Part shown: piece by piece, positions 32,628 to 41,336 of the stretch | How the letters are laid out: each line of letters opens with the position of its first letter | Position numbering within the stretch: the stretch's first letter is position 1 | Assembly: GCA_029565415.1 (NCBI GenBank) | Contig: JAKQOH010000156.1 | Location: forward strand, 1 to 59,386 | Direction of reading: 5' to 3' | Length of the DNA stretch: 59,386 bases | From: Candidatus Rifleibacteriota bacterium | GTDB lineage: Bacteria; Riflebacteria; Ozemobacteria; Ozemobacterales; Ozemobacteraceae | Translations under genes and position numbers: made by a program | The notes under the pieces: generated by a model | The model's input: the letters and a program-made list of their open reading frames with translations, nothing else | The model's database searches: none | Told to the model about the DNA's origin: nothing

Positions 32628-35063
32628 ATGAAGCTGAGAACCGTTTTTGAGAGTCTCGAGAACATGCTCGTGGGGGAACCTCCGCAGTTGGCTCCTCAGG
32701 CACCATCTGCGCCGGGGAATCCGCACATCCCCGACCTTCTTTCCCTGCTGATCAGCGGGAGCCTCCGGGCCGAACAGGTCGGATCCCTTCTGGCGGGAGC
32801 GTCCGGCCGGTCTCCGGCGGATGCCCAGGCCGCCGTGACCGGTGTTCTCGAACAGGTTGCCCGGCTGCTCGAAACCTCGACCTCCCTCCTGAACAACCTC
32901 CTGACCGTCACGATCGGTCTCGCCGTCCAGGGCGTCGGCGCCGAGCGCGGGACGCTGTTCCTCGTCGATCCCGAGACCGGCGAGATTTTCTCGCGCGTCC
33001 TCCAGGGCGAGGAAATCCAGGAGATCCGCCTGCCCCCCGGCACGGGTATAGCTGGAAATATTCTTTCTTCCGGCCGGGCCGAGATCATCCACGACGTCTA
33101 CGCGGACAAGCGGTTCAACCAGGAGATCGACCGGCAGAGCGGCTTCGTGACCAAGTCGATCCTCGCGGCCCCGATGCGCATTTCCGCCTCGGACGACCCG
33201 ATCGGGGTGATCGAGCTTCTGAACAAGCGGGAGGGGCGATTCACCCAGGCCGATCTCGAAGCCGTCGAGAAGATCTCGGGCCAGGCTGCCCGGGCCCTGC
33301 GGAACGCCCGCGACTTCGAGATGACGCGCCGCTCGCGCGAGAACGAGAACCGACTCCAGGAAGTCGCCGCCGCGATCTCCTCCGAACTGAACCTCAAGCC
33401 GCTGCTCGAGAAGATCATGCAGGCCGTCACGATGATCCTCGATGCCGACCGTGCGACGCTGTTCCTGCACGACGAGAAAACCGATGAACTCTGGTCCCAG
33501 GTCGCGCTGGGCCTCAACGACCAGGAGATCCGTTTCCCCGCCCACCTCGGCATCGCCGGCAAGGTGTTCACGAGCGGCGAGACGATCAACATTCCCGACG
33601 CTTACGCCGATGCCCGGTTCAACAAGGAGATCGACAAGAAAACCGGGTATCACACCCGGAACATCCTCTGCATGCCGGTCGTCAACCGCGCCGGCAAAGC
33701 GATCGGCGTGACCCAGGTGCTCAACCGCAAGAATGGGGTGTTCACGCGTGTCGACGAGAAGAAGCTGAAGACGTTCTCCTCCCAGGCGGCAATCGCGATC
33801 GAAAACGCCAAGCTGTTCGATGAAGTCCTGAACATGAAAAACTACAGCGAAAGCATTCTCGAGAGCCTCAGCAACGGCGTCATCACGGTGAACGCCGCGC
33901 GCCGCATCGAAAAGTGCAACGCCGTCGCCCTGCGCACCTTCGGCGTGACGACCGACCAGATCACCGGCAAATACGCCGACCTCTTCTTCACCGGCGACAA
34001 TCACTGGATCGTCGACAGCCTGCGCCGCGTCATCGCGACCCAGGAGGCCGACAACTTCCTCGACGCCGAGATCACCGACCGGCAGGGGCGACATATAGCA
34101 TTGAATATGGCAATTGCCCCCCTGCATGACGCCCAGAACAAACCCATGGGCGGGCTGCTGGCTTTCGAGGATCTGACCGGGGAGAAACGCCTCAAGAGCA
34201 CGCTGTCGCGGTACATGAACAAGGAAGTGGCCGACCAGCTCCTCAACTCCGACGGCATGCTCGGCGGCAAGATGCAGGAGCTGACCGTCCTGTTCAGCGA
34301 CATCCGCAACTTCACGACGATCTCGGAAAAGCTCGGGGCGCAGGAGACCGTCGCGATGCTGAACGAGTATTTCACCACGATGGTCGACATCGTGTTCCAC
34401 CACGGCGGCATTCTCGACAAGTTCATCGGGGATGCGATGCTGGCCGTGTTCGGGGCCCCCTTTACGACCGGCGAGGACACCGACCGGGCCGTGATCACGG
34501 CGATCGAGATGCAGCGCGCGCTTCGCGAGTTCAACATCCGGCGGTCCGAGAAGGGCCTGCAGACGATCGAGATCGGGGTCGGCATCAACACCGACACCGT
34601 GCTGGTCGGAAACATCGGTTCCCTCAAGCGCATGGATTACACCGTCATCGGTGACGGGGTGAACCTGGCCTCCCGCCTCGAGGGCGCCAACAAGTTCTAC
34701 GGAACGAGCATCCTCGTCAGCGAGAACAGCTTCAACCGGCTGATCTACCGCCACCGCACCCGGGAGGTCGATCTGCTGCGCGTCAAGGGGAAGAACCTTC
34801 CCGCGAAGATCTACGAGGTGCTCGACCACCACGACACCGCCTCGTTTCCGCGCATGGACGAGGTGCTGGGCTGCTATGCCAGCGCGATGGAGCTGTACCG
34901 CAAGCGCAAATGGGAAACCGCCGCCCGGTTTTTCGGCGAGGCGCTTGCCCTGCACCCCGGCGACACCCTTTCGAAGGTGTATGCCGACCGGTGCGCCCAC
35001 TTCCTGCGCGAGCCGCCCCCCGACGAGTGGGATGGCATCTGGGTGATGCACTCCAAGTCGTGA
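32628..35063 (+). CDS. GAF-GAF-PAS adenylate cyclase (class III)
   Basis: 811 residues, soluble. GAF domain 1 at ~85-225 (GAERGTLFLVDPETGEI), GAF 2 at ~240-400 (DADRATLFLHDEKTDEL), a PAS domain at ~405-520 (SILESLSNGVITVN) and a class III cyclase domain at ~545-712. The two GAF domains are similar in sequence and probably arose by duplication. Cyclase metal ligands are in LFSDIRNFTT and GDAMLAVFG; LDKFIGD and MDYTVIGDGVN supply the Lys and Asp typical of ATP-specific enzymes, so cAMP is the expected product. A ~70-residue TPR-like tail follows. It would sense a small ligand through GAF/PAS. Confidence 0.9.
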   Translation: MKLRTVFESLENMLVGEPPQLAPQAPSAPGNPHIPDLLSLLISGSLRAEQVGSLLAGASGRSPADAQAAVTGVLEQVARLLETSTSLLNNLLTVTIGLAVQGVGAERGTLFLVDPETGEIFSRVLQGEEIQEIRLPPGTGIAGNILSSGRAEIIHDVYADKRFNQEIDRQSGFVTKSILAAPMRISASDDPIGVIELLNKREGRFTQADLEAVEKISGQAARALRNARDFEMTRRSRENENRLQEVAAAISSELNLKPLLEKIMQAVTMILDADRATLFLHDEKTDELWSQVALGLNDQEIRFPAHLGIAGKVFTSGETINIPDAYADARFNKEIDKKTGYHTRNILCMPVVNRAGKAIGVTQVLNRKNGVFTRVDEKKLKTFSSQAAIAIENAKLFDEVLNMKNYSESILESLSNGVITVNAARRIEKCNAVALRTFGVTTDQITGKYADLFFTGDNHWIVDSLRRVIATQEADNFLDAEITDRQGRHIALNMAIAPLHDAQNKPMGGLLAFEDLTGEKRLKSTLSRYMNKEVADQLLNSDGMLGGKMQELTVLFSDIRNFTTISEKLGAQETVAMLNEYFTTMVDIVFHHGGILDKFIGDAMLAVFGAPFTTGEDTDRAVITAIEMQRALREFNIRRSEKGLQTIEIGVGINTDTVLVGNIGSLKRMDYTVIGDGVNLASRLEGANKFYGTSILVSENSFNRLIYRHRTREVDLLRVKGKNLPAKIYEVLDHHDTASFPRMDEVLGCYASAMELYRKRKWETAARFFGEALALHPGDTLSKVYADRCAHFLREPPPDEWDGIWVMHSKS

Positions 35064-35121
35064 CCGTGCTACACTCGTGGATGCGCTGATGTAAATTCAC
35101 CCTCTCCTGAGGAGGTCGGAT

Positions 35122-37386
35122 ATGCCTGCCGTCGGTTCATCGCTTCCCCGCAAAGACGCCTGGGACAAGGTCAATGGGAAAGCAAAATATATCGATGATT
35201 ATTCATTTGCCGGAATGCTCCACTGCGCGACCGTCCGGTCTCCGGTCGCCTATGGGCGTCTGAAGGGCATCGACACGACGGCCGCCGCGGCGATGCCCGG
35301 CGTGTGTCGCATCGTCACGGCCGGCGACATTCCCGGCGTGAACGTGAACCCTCTCGTGCTCGATGACCAACCGTTTCTCGCCACCGGGTTCGTCCGGTTC
35401 CATGGCGAGCCGGTCGCCCTGGTGGCGGCCGACACCTACGAGCACGCCTGTGCCGCGGCCGCCGCGGTGAAGCTCGACATCGAGCCCCTCAAGCCCGTCC
35501 TGTCGATCCGGGAGTCCCTCGACCCCGCCTCGCCAAGATTGTATAAAGAAGACAATATCTTCAGCCGCTACGTGATCCGGCACGGGGACCTCGAGGCCGG
35601 GTTCGCCCGGTCGGCGCACGTCTTCGAGCGCGAATACGAAACCCCCTACCAGGAGCACGCGTATCTCGAGACGCAGGGGATGATTGCCGTTCCCGGCATC
35701 GAGGGGTCGATGACCGTCTACGGGTCGATGCAGTGCCCGTTCTACGTCCATGACGCCGTCTCCGCGATCCTCGGCTGCCAGAAAAACAAGGTCCGCATCG
35801 TCCAGACCACGACCGGGGGCGGCTTTGGCGGCAAGGAGGATTTCCCCTCGATTCTCGCCGGCCACGCAGCCCTGCTCGCCAGCCTGCTCGAACGGCCGGT
35901 CAAGCTCGTCTACAAGCGGGAAGAGGATATCATCGCCAGTTCGAAACGGCATCCGGGACTCATGAAAATGAAGGTCGGCACCGACGCCGATGGCAAAATT
36001 ATCGCGGCGGATATTCAATACTACGTCGATGGCGGCGCGGCTGCCACGCTCAGCCCGATCGTTCTCTGGCGCGGCACCGTCCATGCCCTCGGGCCGTATG
36101 TCTGCGAAAACGTCCTGATCCGCTCGTTTGCCATGGCCACGAACAAGGTGCCGTGCGGCGCCTACCGGGGCTTCGGCTCTCCCCAGGTCATCTTTGCCGG
36201 GGAGTCCCTCATCGATGAGATCGCCGACACGCTGAAAATCGATCCCGTCGAGATCCGGCGCCGCAACGGGCTGAAGATCGGCACGAAAACCGTCACCGGC
36301 CAGCTGATCGACCAGTCGTGCGGTCTGACCGAGACGATCGACAAGGCCGTCGCGAAATCCGACTGGACGCGCAAATGGCAGCACCCGTCGGCCCGTTCCG
36401 GTCAGGTGCGCCGCGGCATCGGCATCTCCACCGTCTATTACGGGGTCGGCCTCGGGGCCGGCGGCAAGCATCTCGACCGCGCCGGCGCCAGCATGCTGAT
36501 CATGAAGGACGGCACCGTCCAGTGCGCCATCGGCAACACCGAGATGGGGCAGGGCGCCCGCACCATCCTCGCCCAGATCGCGGCCGATGCGCTTGGCGTG
36601 ACCTTCGACAAGGTGTTCGTCGTCGAGACCGACACGGCGTTCGTGCCCGACTCCGGTCCCACCGTCGCCAGCCGCACCACCTTTATGTCGGGCAATGCCC
36701 TCTCCGCTGCGGCGAAGGAGCTGAAGCCCCGCCTGATCGAGGCCGCCGCCGGCCTGCTCGGCGCGAAGCCCGAAGAGGTGGACCTGGTCGAGGGCGTCGC
36801 GTTCGTGAAGACCGCCCGGGAGACGAAGCGGGTCGCCTATGCCGACATCGTGAAGGAGTTCTACCTGCGGCGGCTCCAGCCGAGCGCCTTCGGGTGGTAT
36901 ATCGCCCCGGATTCAACGTTCGACAAGGAGACCGGCCAGGGCAACGCCTACTTCACCTACAGCTATGCGACCAACGTCGCCGAGGTCGAGGTCGACATGC
37001 AGACCGGCGAGGTGCGAGTGCTCCGAATCGTCGCGGCCCACGACATGGGCCGGGCGATCAACCCCCAGCAGGTCGAGGGCCAGATCGAGGGCGGCACGCT
37101 CCAGGGCGTCGGCTACGCGACGATGGAGGAGATCCGGCACGACGCGCAGGGCCGCATGCTCAACAATGCCTTCGCTACCTACATCTTGCCCACCACCGAA
37201 GACGCCCCCGAGATCGAGCCCATCATCGTCGAGCACGGGTACAGCGAGGGGCCATACGGCGCCAAGGGGTTCGGCGAAGTCCCGCTGATGGGAATCGCGC
37301 CCGCGGTCGCGAACGCCGTGTTCAACGCAACCGGCCGCCGCATCCGGATCATGCCGATCAAGCCGGAAAAGCTCATCGACTGCTGA
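35122..37386 (+). CDS. molybdenum-cofactor-binding large subunit of a xanthine dehydrogenase-family hydroxylase
   Basis: 754 residues. Family features: KVNGKAKYIDDYSFAGMLHCATVRSP at the start, TTTGGGFGGKED (FGGK loop), CGAYRGFGSPQ, NTEMGQGARTILAQIAADALG, and the C-terminal GAKGFGEVPL with the catalytic Glu. These enzymes hydroxylate purines, aldehydes or nicotinate-like rings. The FAD (CoxM/XdhB) and 2Fe-2S (CoxS/XdhC) subunits that normally sit next to it are absent here. GAGGAGG precedes ATG. The start region has an AT-rich codon island (35181-35209). Substrate not predictable. Confidence 0.92.
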   Translation: MPAVGSSLPRKDAWDKVNGKAKYIDDYSFAGMLHCATVRSPVAYGRLKGIDTTAAAAMPGVCRIVTAGDIPGVNVNPLVLDDQPFLATGFVRFHGEPVALVAADTYEHACAAAAAVKLDIEPLKPVLSIRESLDPASPRLYKEDNIFSRYVIRHGDLEAGFARSAHVFEREYETPYQEHAYLETQGMIAVPGIEGSMTVYGSMQCPFYVHDAVSAILGCQKNKVRIVQTTTGGGFGGKEDFPSILAGHAALLASLLERPVKLVYKREEDIIASSKRHPGLMKMKVGTDADGKIIAADIQYYVDGGAAATLSPIVLWRGTVHALGPYVCENVLIRSFAMATNKVPCGAYRGFGSPQVIFAGESLIDEIADTLKIDPVEIRRRNGLKIGTKTVTGQLIDQSCGLTETIDKAVAKSDWTRKWQHPSARSGQVRRGIGISTVYYGVGLGAGGKHLDRAGASMLIMKDGTVQCAIGNTEMGQGARTILAQIAADALGVTFDKVFVVETDTAFVPDSGPTVASRTTFMSGNALSAAAKELKPRLIEAAAGLLGAKPEEVDLVEGVAFVKTARETKRVAYADIVKEFYLRRLQPSAFGWYIAPDSTFDKETGQGNAYFTYSYATNVAEVEVDMQTGEVRVLRIVAAHDMGRAINPQQVEGQIEGGTLQGVGYATMEEIRHDAQGRMLNNAFATYILPTTEDAPEIEPIIVEHGYSEGPYGAKGFGEVPLMGIAPAVANAVFNATGRRIRIMPIKPEKLIDC

Positions 37387-37408
37387 AGCGAACCAGGAGG
37401 GGAAGCAC

Positions 37409-38785
37409 GTGACGGAACAGAACGCCGAACCGATGCCGCAGCCGGAGCCGGACCGGATCCCTGCCGGCCTTCAGGCCGAGGCCGCCGTCGGGACGCTCGA
37501 AGAGTCCCCCTGGGACTGGGAGCGCATCGCCGCGCTCCTGGCCACCCTCGCCGTGCTCTTCTTCTACACCCGGTCCTGCCCCTTCGCCTCCGGCACCTAC
37601 TGGGATCTCCTGTTCGCCCGCGAGTTCGATCTGAATATCGGCTGGGCGGTCCTGCCCGAGAGCATCGCCTTCGCCTTCGCCCAGTCGGCCGCCTCGCTGG
37701 CCGGACTGAAAACGCTGTGCCATGGCCTGTTCTTCCTTCTCTCCTGCCTCCTCCTCGTCTGGATCTATCGGGGCCGGGAAATCCTCCCTGGCTTGATCGT
37801 TCTTGGGATATTTGCCTTCGCCATGCAGCCGCTGCTCGGGCTGCGTGCGTTGTTGCAGCTGATCTTCACGGTCGGATTGCTGGCCATTCTCGACGGGGAG
37901 TGGCTCCGGGAAAAATTCGGCGTGGCGCTGATCCCAATCACGGCTGCGGCGAGCGCGCTCGGCCTCAACAGCTGGGTGCTCGTCGCGCTCGTGACGTGTT
38001 ATGCCCTCGTCCGGCCGGGATTCCGGCTCACCCTGATCCTCAGCGCCCTCATCGGCATCCTCTGCTTCCCGGAGGGGGCGGCGAGCGCCGTCTCGAACCA
38101 GATCCCGCTTTCGATGCGGTATCCGCACCCCGAAGACCAGCTCCTGCTGAGCCTGCTGGCCGGTATCTTCCTGGTGCCCAACCTGATCGCGCTTTCCCGC
38201 ATCGACGAGGAAAACTTTCCGATGGTGATTTTCTATGCCTTCACGGGCTTCCTCGCCCTGGTGAATTTCGGCGGGATGCCGCTGTTCATCGTCACCGGGG
38301 TCGTGCTGCTGCTGAAAGCGCTCAGCGAGATCGAGCCGCTGGGCCTCAACACGCGGCTCGCCGGAACCGTCATTCTCGTCATCCTCGTCCACCTGTTCCT
38401 CTTCCTCAACCCGTCCGGTTTCGGCATTAATCCGACCGTCCGCGGCGAGCTGGGCACCGACGTCGATGCCCTCCTCCAGGGTCGCATCCGGAGCCGGGTC
38501 GTCACGACCCATGATCTGGGCGAACTGATGTGGAAGGGCCTGCTTCACCTGACCCCCGACGACATCACGGCTCTTCCCCAGGTTCCCCGCCTCCGCATCG
38601 AGGAACATGACGGCACGCTCCAGCTCGTCCATGACGAGGAATCCTCCGGAACGGGAACGGCCGAGACCGCCGGGGCGGAACCGGCTGACCGCCCTCTGGC
38701 GCCGGCCGAGGATGCCTCTTCCGTTTTAGCCGGGGAAGCCCCGGAACCGGAGTTCGAACCCGCGTCGGAGCCTACAGCGCCTTGA
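37409..38785 (+). CDS. polytopic membrane protein of unknown function
   Basis: 458 residues, GTG start preceded by AGGAGGGGAAGCAC. A soluble N-terminus of ~40 residues, then about eleven membrane helices in pairs to residue ~335 (VLFFYTRSCPFASGTYWDLLFAREF, LLSCLLLVWIYRG, GLIVLGIFAFAM), then a hydrophilic tail of ~120 residues rich in Glu, Pro and Ala. The TYWDLLFAREF loop after the first helix recalls glycosyltransferase-type membrane proteins, but no motif is firm. It lies 22 bases after the molybdenum hydroxylase gene and may share its transcript. Its end overlaps the YgjV-like gene on the other strand by 14 bases. Confidence 0.7.
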   Translation: MTEQNAEPMPQPEPDRIPAGLQAEAAVGTLEESPWDWERIAALLATLAVLFFYTRSCPFASGTYWDLLFAREFDLNIGWAVLPESIAFAFAQSAASLAGLKTLCHGLFFLLSCLLLVWIYRGREILPGLIVLGIFAFAMQPLLGLRALLQLIFTVGLLAILDGEWLREKFGVALIPITAAASALGLNSWVLVALVTCYALVRPGFRLTLILSALIGILCFPEGAASAVSNQIPLSMRYPHPEDQLLLSLLAGIFLVPNLIALSRIDEENFPMVIFYAFTGFLALVNFGGMPLFIVTGVVLLLKALSEIEPLGLNTRLAGTVILVILVHLFLFLNPSGFGINPTVRGELGTDVDALLQGRIRSRVVTTHDLGELMWKGLLHLTPDDITALPQVPRLRIEEHDGTLQLVHDEESSGTGTAETAGAEPADRPLAPAEDASSVLAGEAPEPEFEPASEPTAP

Positions 38786-39404
38786 TATACCGCCGGCCGC
38801 GCGCGGCCTCTTCCCCCGCGGCCGTGAAGCCCAGGTTCTCGAGATAGCCCTGGTGGGCCGGAACGGCCGTCCAGGCCTCGAGGGTGCGGATGGCACGGTC
38901 GCGGAAATAGGTTCGCTTGTGCTCGAACAGGAACCGCCCGAACTGGAAGTCCCGGTAAGCGGGAATCACGTAATCCATCAGGATCTCAGCCGTGCCGTCA
39001 CGGCCCGGCCTGATCGCGAACACCCCCACCGGCATCATGTTGCGGAACAGCAGCCACGTGTCTTCCGGCTCGAACGTGTCCTGGAAGGCGCGGGGAAAAT
39101 AGCTGACGATATCTTTTTCATGAAACCGCATGAACCGGAGAAAAAACAGGTCGCCGATCTCCGAAAGCGGCTCGAGGGTGAAAAAGTCGGACTGCCGGTA
39201 GATCTGCCACAGGTAATACGCGTCCATCACGGCGATATACCCGTTCACGACCAGGATCGGCATGGCCCCGATCAGCCAGCCGTACAGGGCGAAGATGGCG
39301 GCCCCGACGAGATTGATCCAGCGCAGCCGCAGGACCGACTGCATGCTGAGGGAGACGGCGACGAGCAGGGAGCCGGCATAGCCGATGATTTCGTTCAGAT
39401 TCAT
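38772..39404 (-). CDS. YgjV-like membrane domain fused to a GNAT-like C-terminal domain
   Basis: 210 residues. The first ~75 residues form three membrane helices (IIGYAGSLLVAVSLSMQSVLRLRWINLVGAAIFALYG is the YgjV-type pattern). The remaining ~130 residues read like the end of an acetyltransferase of the GNAT fold: DGTAEILMDYVIPAYRDFQFGRFLFEH, RTLEAWTAVPAHQGYLENLGFTAAG. GNAT function is inferred from pattern only, and a strict acetyl-CoA loop (Q/RxxGxG/A) is not obvious. GAGGCACAC precedes ATG. Confidence 0.6.
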   Translation of the reverse strand: MNLNEIIGYAGSLLVAVSLSMQSVLRLRWINLVGAAIFALYGWLIGAMPILVVNGYIAVMDAYYLWQIYRQSDFFTLEPLSEIGDLFFLRFMRFHEKDIVSYFPRAFQDTFEPEDTWLLFRNMMPVGVFAIRPGRDGTAEILMDYVIPAYRDFQFGRFLFEHKRTYFRDRAIRTLEAWTAVPAHQGYLENLGFTAAGEEAARGRRYIKAL

Positions 39405-39440
39405 GTGTGCCTCGTGAAGGATGTCTTGGAGCGGGCGGCA

Positions 39441-39469
39441 AGCATACCTGAGCGGGCCGGTCCGCGCAA
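39441..39469 (-). promoter_or_regulatory. promoter of the YgjV-GNAT-like gene
   Basis: On the minus strand TTGCGC (39469-39464), 17-base spacer, TATGCT (39446-39441), giving a leader of about 30 bases. Confidence 0.5.
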
Positions 39470-39477
39470 GGAACCGT

Positions 39478-39511
39478 GAAAAAAGCCCCGGGGGCGATCC
39501 CCCGGGGCTTG
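39478..39511 (-). terminator. strong intrinsic terminator of the phospholipase D gene
   Basis: 12-base perfect stem (AAGCCCCGGGGG and its complement) around a 4-base loop, followed on the minus strand by six T. Confidence 0.85.
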
Positions 39512-39530
39512 TGGAAAGGGCGGAACGGGA

Positions 39531-41057
39531 TCAGATGACCGGGCGCAGCCAGGTGAGCTTGCGCAGGAAGTTCATCCGGTCGACGATCTTCTTCGAGCAG
39601 TGATCTTCGGGGCCGTAGACCTTGGTGACGTTGCCGTCCTTGTCGATCGAGATCTTGTACTCGACGGCCGACTTCATGTCGTCGATCAGGCGCAGCGCGG
39701 TCATCGTGGCGAACTGCCGGTCGCAGATCGCGGCGACGACTTCCGAGTTCACCTGCTCGCTGAGGGCATCCATGTTGTAGGAGCCCACGACGGCGATCTG
39801 GCGGTCGAACACGAACACCTTCGAGTGGAGCCGTTCGTTGATCGTCGGGGCGACGAGCAGGTGGCAGGTCGGCATCTCTTTCAGCATCTTCTTCCAGTCG
39901 GACATCAGGAACGCCTGCGGGAACAGCGAATCCGTCGAGCCGCCGCTGTTGGTGTGCATGATGATCTTCACGCCGCGCGCCGAGGCGCGCTTGAGGGCCG
40001 CGTCGGCCTCGGCCGTCAGCACCAGATAGGGGTTCTGGATGATGATCTCTTCGCGGCTGCATTCGATGAACTTGACCAGCGACGGCGTGATGCCGTTCAG
40101 CGCGCCCAGGCGGGAATGCTTGTCGAGGATCTTGACCGGCTTCGGCCGCTCGCCCCGGAACAGCTGGAAGGAAGTATAGCTCGAAAGATTTTTGAACTTC
40201 GACAGCTCCTCGTTGAACTCCTTGAGGGCTTCGGGCAGTTTGCCGGAGAGCTTCACCTTGGAGGCGTCGAACAGGCCTTCACCCATGATGAACCGGCGCA
40301 TCGCCTGGTAGGCCAGATCGAGCCGCGCCGACTGGTCTTTCCAGTTGATCTTGTCGGGCTTGACGGTGGAGTTCTTCAGGCAGACCCACTCGTCGTCGAA
40401 CGCCTGCTTCAGCTGGGTCGCGACATGCGTGCCGCTCATCAGCACGTCGGTGTCGCGGTAGACGATGTCGTATTCGCCCTTGCCGACGAAATAATCCGGG
40501 CCGATGTTGCGGCCGCCGATGATCGTCGTCTGGCCGTCGATGATGATGATCTTGTCGTGGTTGCTGGCGAAGACCAGGCGGAAATCCTCGAACAGACCCG
40601 TCAGCGACTTCGCGACGGCGTTGAACTGCTTGATCTCGACGTTCGGGAGTGCCGCAAGCTCCTGGAACCGGTCGGGCATGCCCTTCATATAGCCGGAACG
40701 ATAGATGCGCCCGTCGATCATCAGGCGGATCTTCACACCCTCCCGGGCCTTCTTGGCGAGCAGGCCGAGGAACGCCTGGCCGAAAATGTCCTTGTCGACG
40801 ATGTAATAGGTGCAGTCGATGGTCTGTTTCGCCGATTCGATCATCTTCCAGCGGGCATACCAGGCATCGTCGTTGCGCCAGATGAGACGCACGCGGGTGC
40901 TGATATCGCCTTTCGGGACGCCGATCGCATCGAACGCCGCCCGCAGGTCATCGTTGGCCGGCAGAGTGGGGGCGCCGGCCCAGGATGCGGCGGCGGCCAG
41001 GATGACGAACACGGCCAGCACGGCGAGACGGGAAATCCAGTGATCCAGTCGCTTCAT
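39531..41057 (-). CDS. secreted phospholipase D-family protein
   Basis: 508 residues with a signal peptide (LAVLAVFVILAAAASWA, then GAPT). Two HKD motifs: NHDKIIIIDGQTTIIGGRN (~residue 165) and LHSKVFVFDRQIAVVGSYN (~405), both with His, Lys and Asp in place. The layout is that of bacterial PLD-like enzymes that transfer or hydrolyse phosphatidyl groups (cardiolipin synthase-like), but the protein appears periplasmic or secreted and has a long insert between the motifs. AAGGAGG precedes the ATG. It has its own promoter and terminator, so it is monocistronic. Confidence 0.9.
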   Translation of the reverse strand: MKRLDHWISRLAVLAVFVILAAAASWAGAPTLPANDDLRAAFDAIGVPKGDISTRVRLIWRNDDAWYARWKMIESAKQTIDCTYYIVDKDIFGQAFLGLLAKKAREGVKIRLMIDGRIYRSGYMKGMPDRFQELAALPNVEIKQFNAVAKSLTGLFEDFRLVFASNHDKIIIIDGQTTIIGGRNIGPDYFVGKGEYDIVYRDTDVLMSGTHVATQLKQAFDDEWVCLKNSTVKPDKINWKDQSARLDLAYQAMRRFIMGEGLFDASKVKLSGKLPEALKEFNEELSKFKNLSSYTSFQLFRGERPKPVKILDKHSRLGALNGITPSLVKFIECSREEIIIQNPYLVLTAEADAALKRASARGVKIIMHTNSGGSTDSLFPQAFLMSDWKKMLKEMPTCHLLVAPTINERLHSKVFVFDRQIAVVGSYNMDALSEQVNSEVVAAICDRQFATMTALRLIDDMKSAVEYKISIDKDGNVTKVYGPEDHCSKKIVDRMNFLRKLTWLRPVI

Positions 41058-41110
41058 GAAAAGACCCTCCTTGAGGGAAATACCGGGCGAAATTCGAAGA
41101 TTATTTTCTA

Positions 41111-41139
41111 ATTCTGCGCAAAAACATCCGGTACGTCAA
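41111..41139 (-). promoter_or_regulatory. promoter of the phospholipase D-family gene
   Basis: On the minus strand TTGACG (41139-41134), 17-base spacer, CAGAAT (41116-41111). The leader would be about 47 bases and contains AAGGAGG. Confidence 0.5.
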
Positions 41140-41336
41140 GGATCAGACCCTTACGAGGCGGGAAGTGGGCCGGCGGCGCCCGGATGGCGCAATTCAGCCG
41201 GACCCATTCTTCCGGACCCGGCATGCAGGGCGGGGTGGGGCTGTCATTTTTTGCCGGGATGTGGTACGTTTACTGACCGGCCTTTGCCGGCCCTTCCCCT
41301 GTGGGATGAGCTTTCCGGAAGGACAGACGCACAACC

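Noticed and set aside
32604..35051. 815-residue open frame opposite the cyclase gene
   Set aside because: Antisense of GAF/PAS/cyclase motifs; no own motif or ribosome site.
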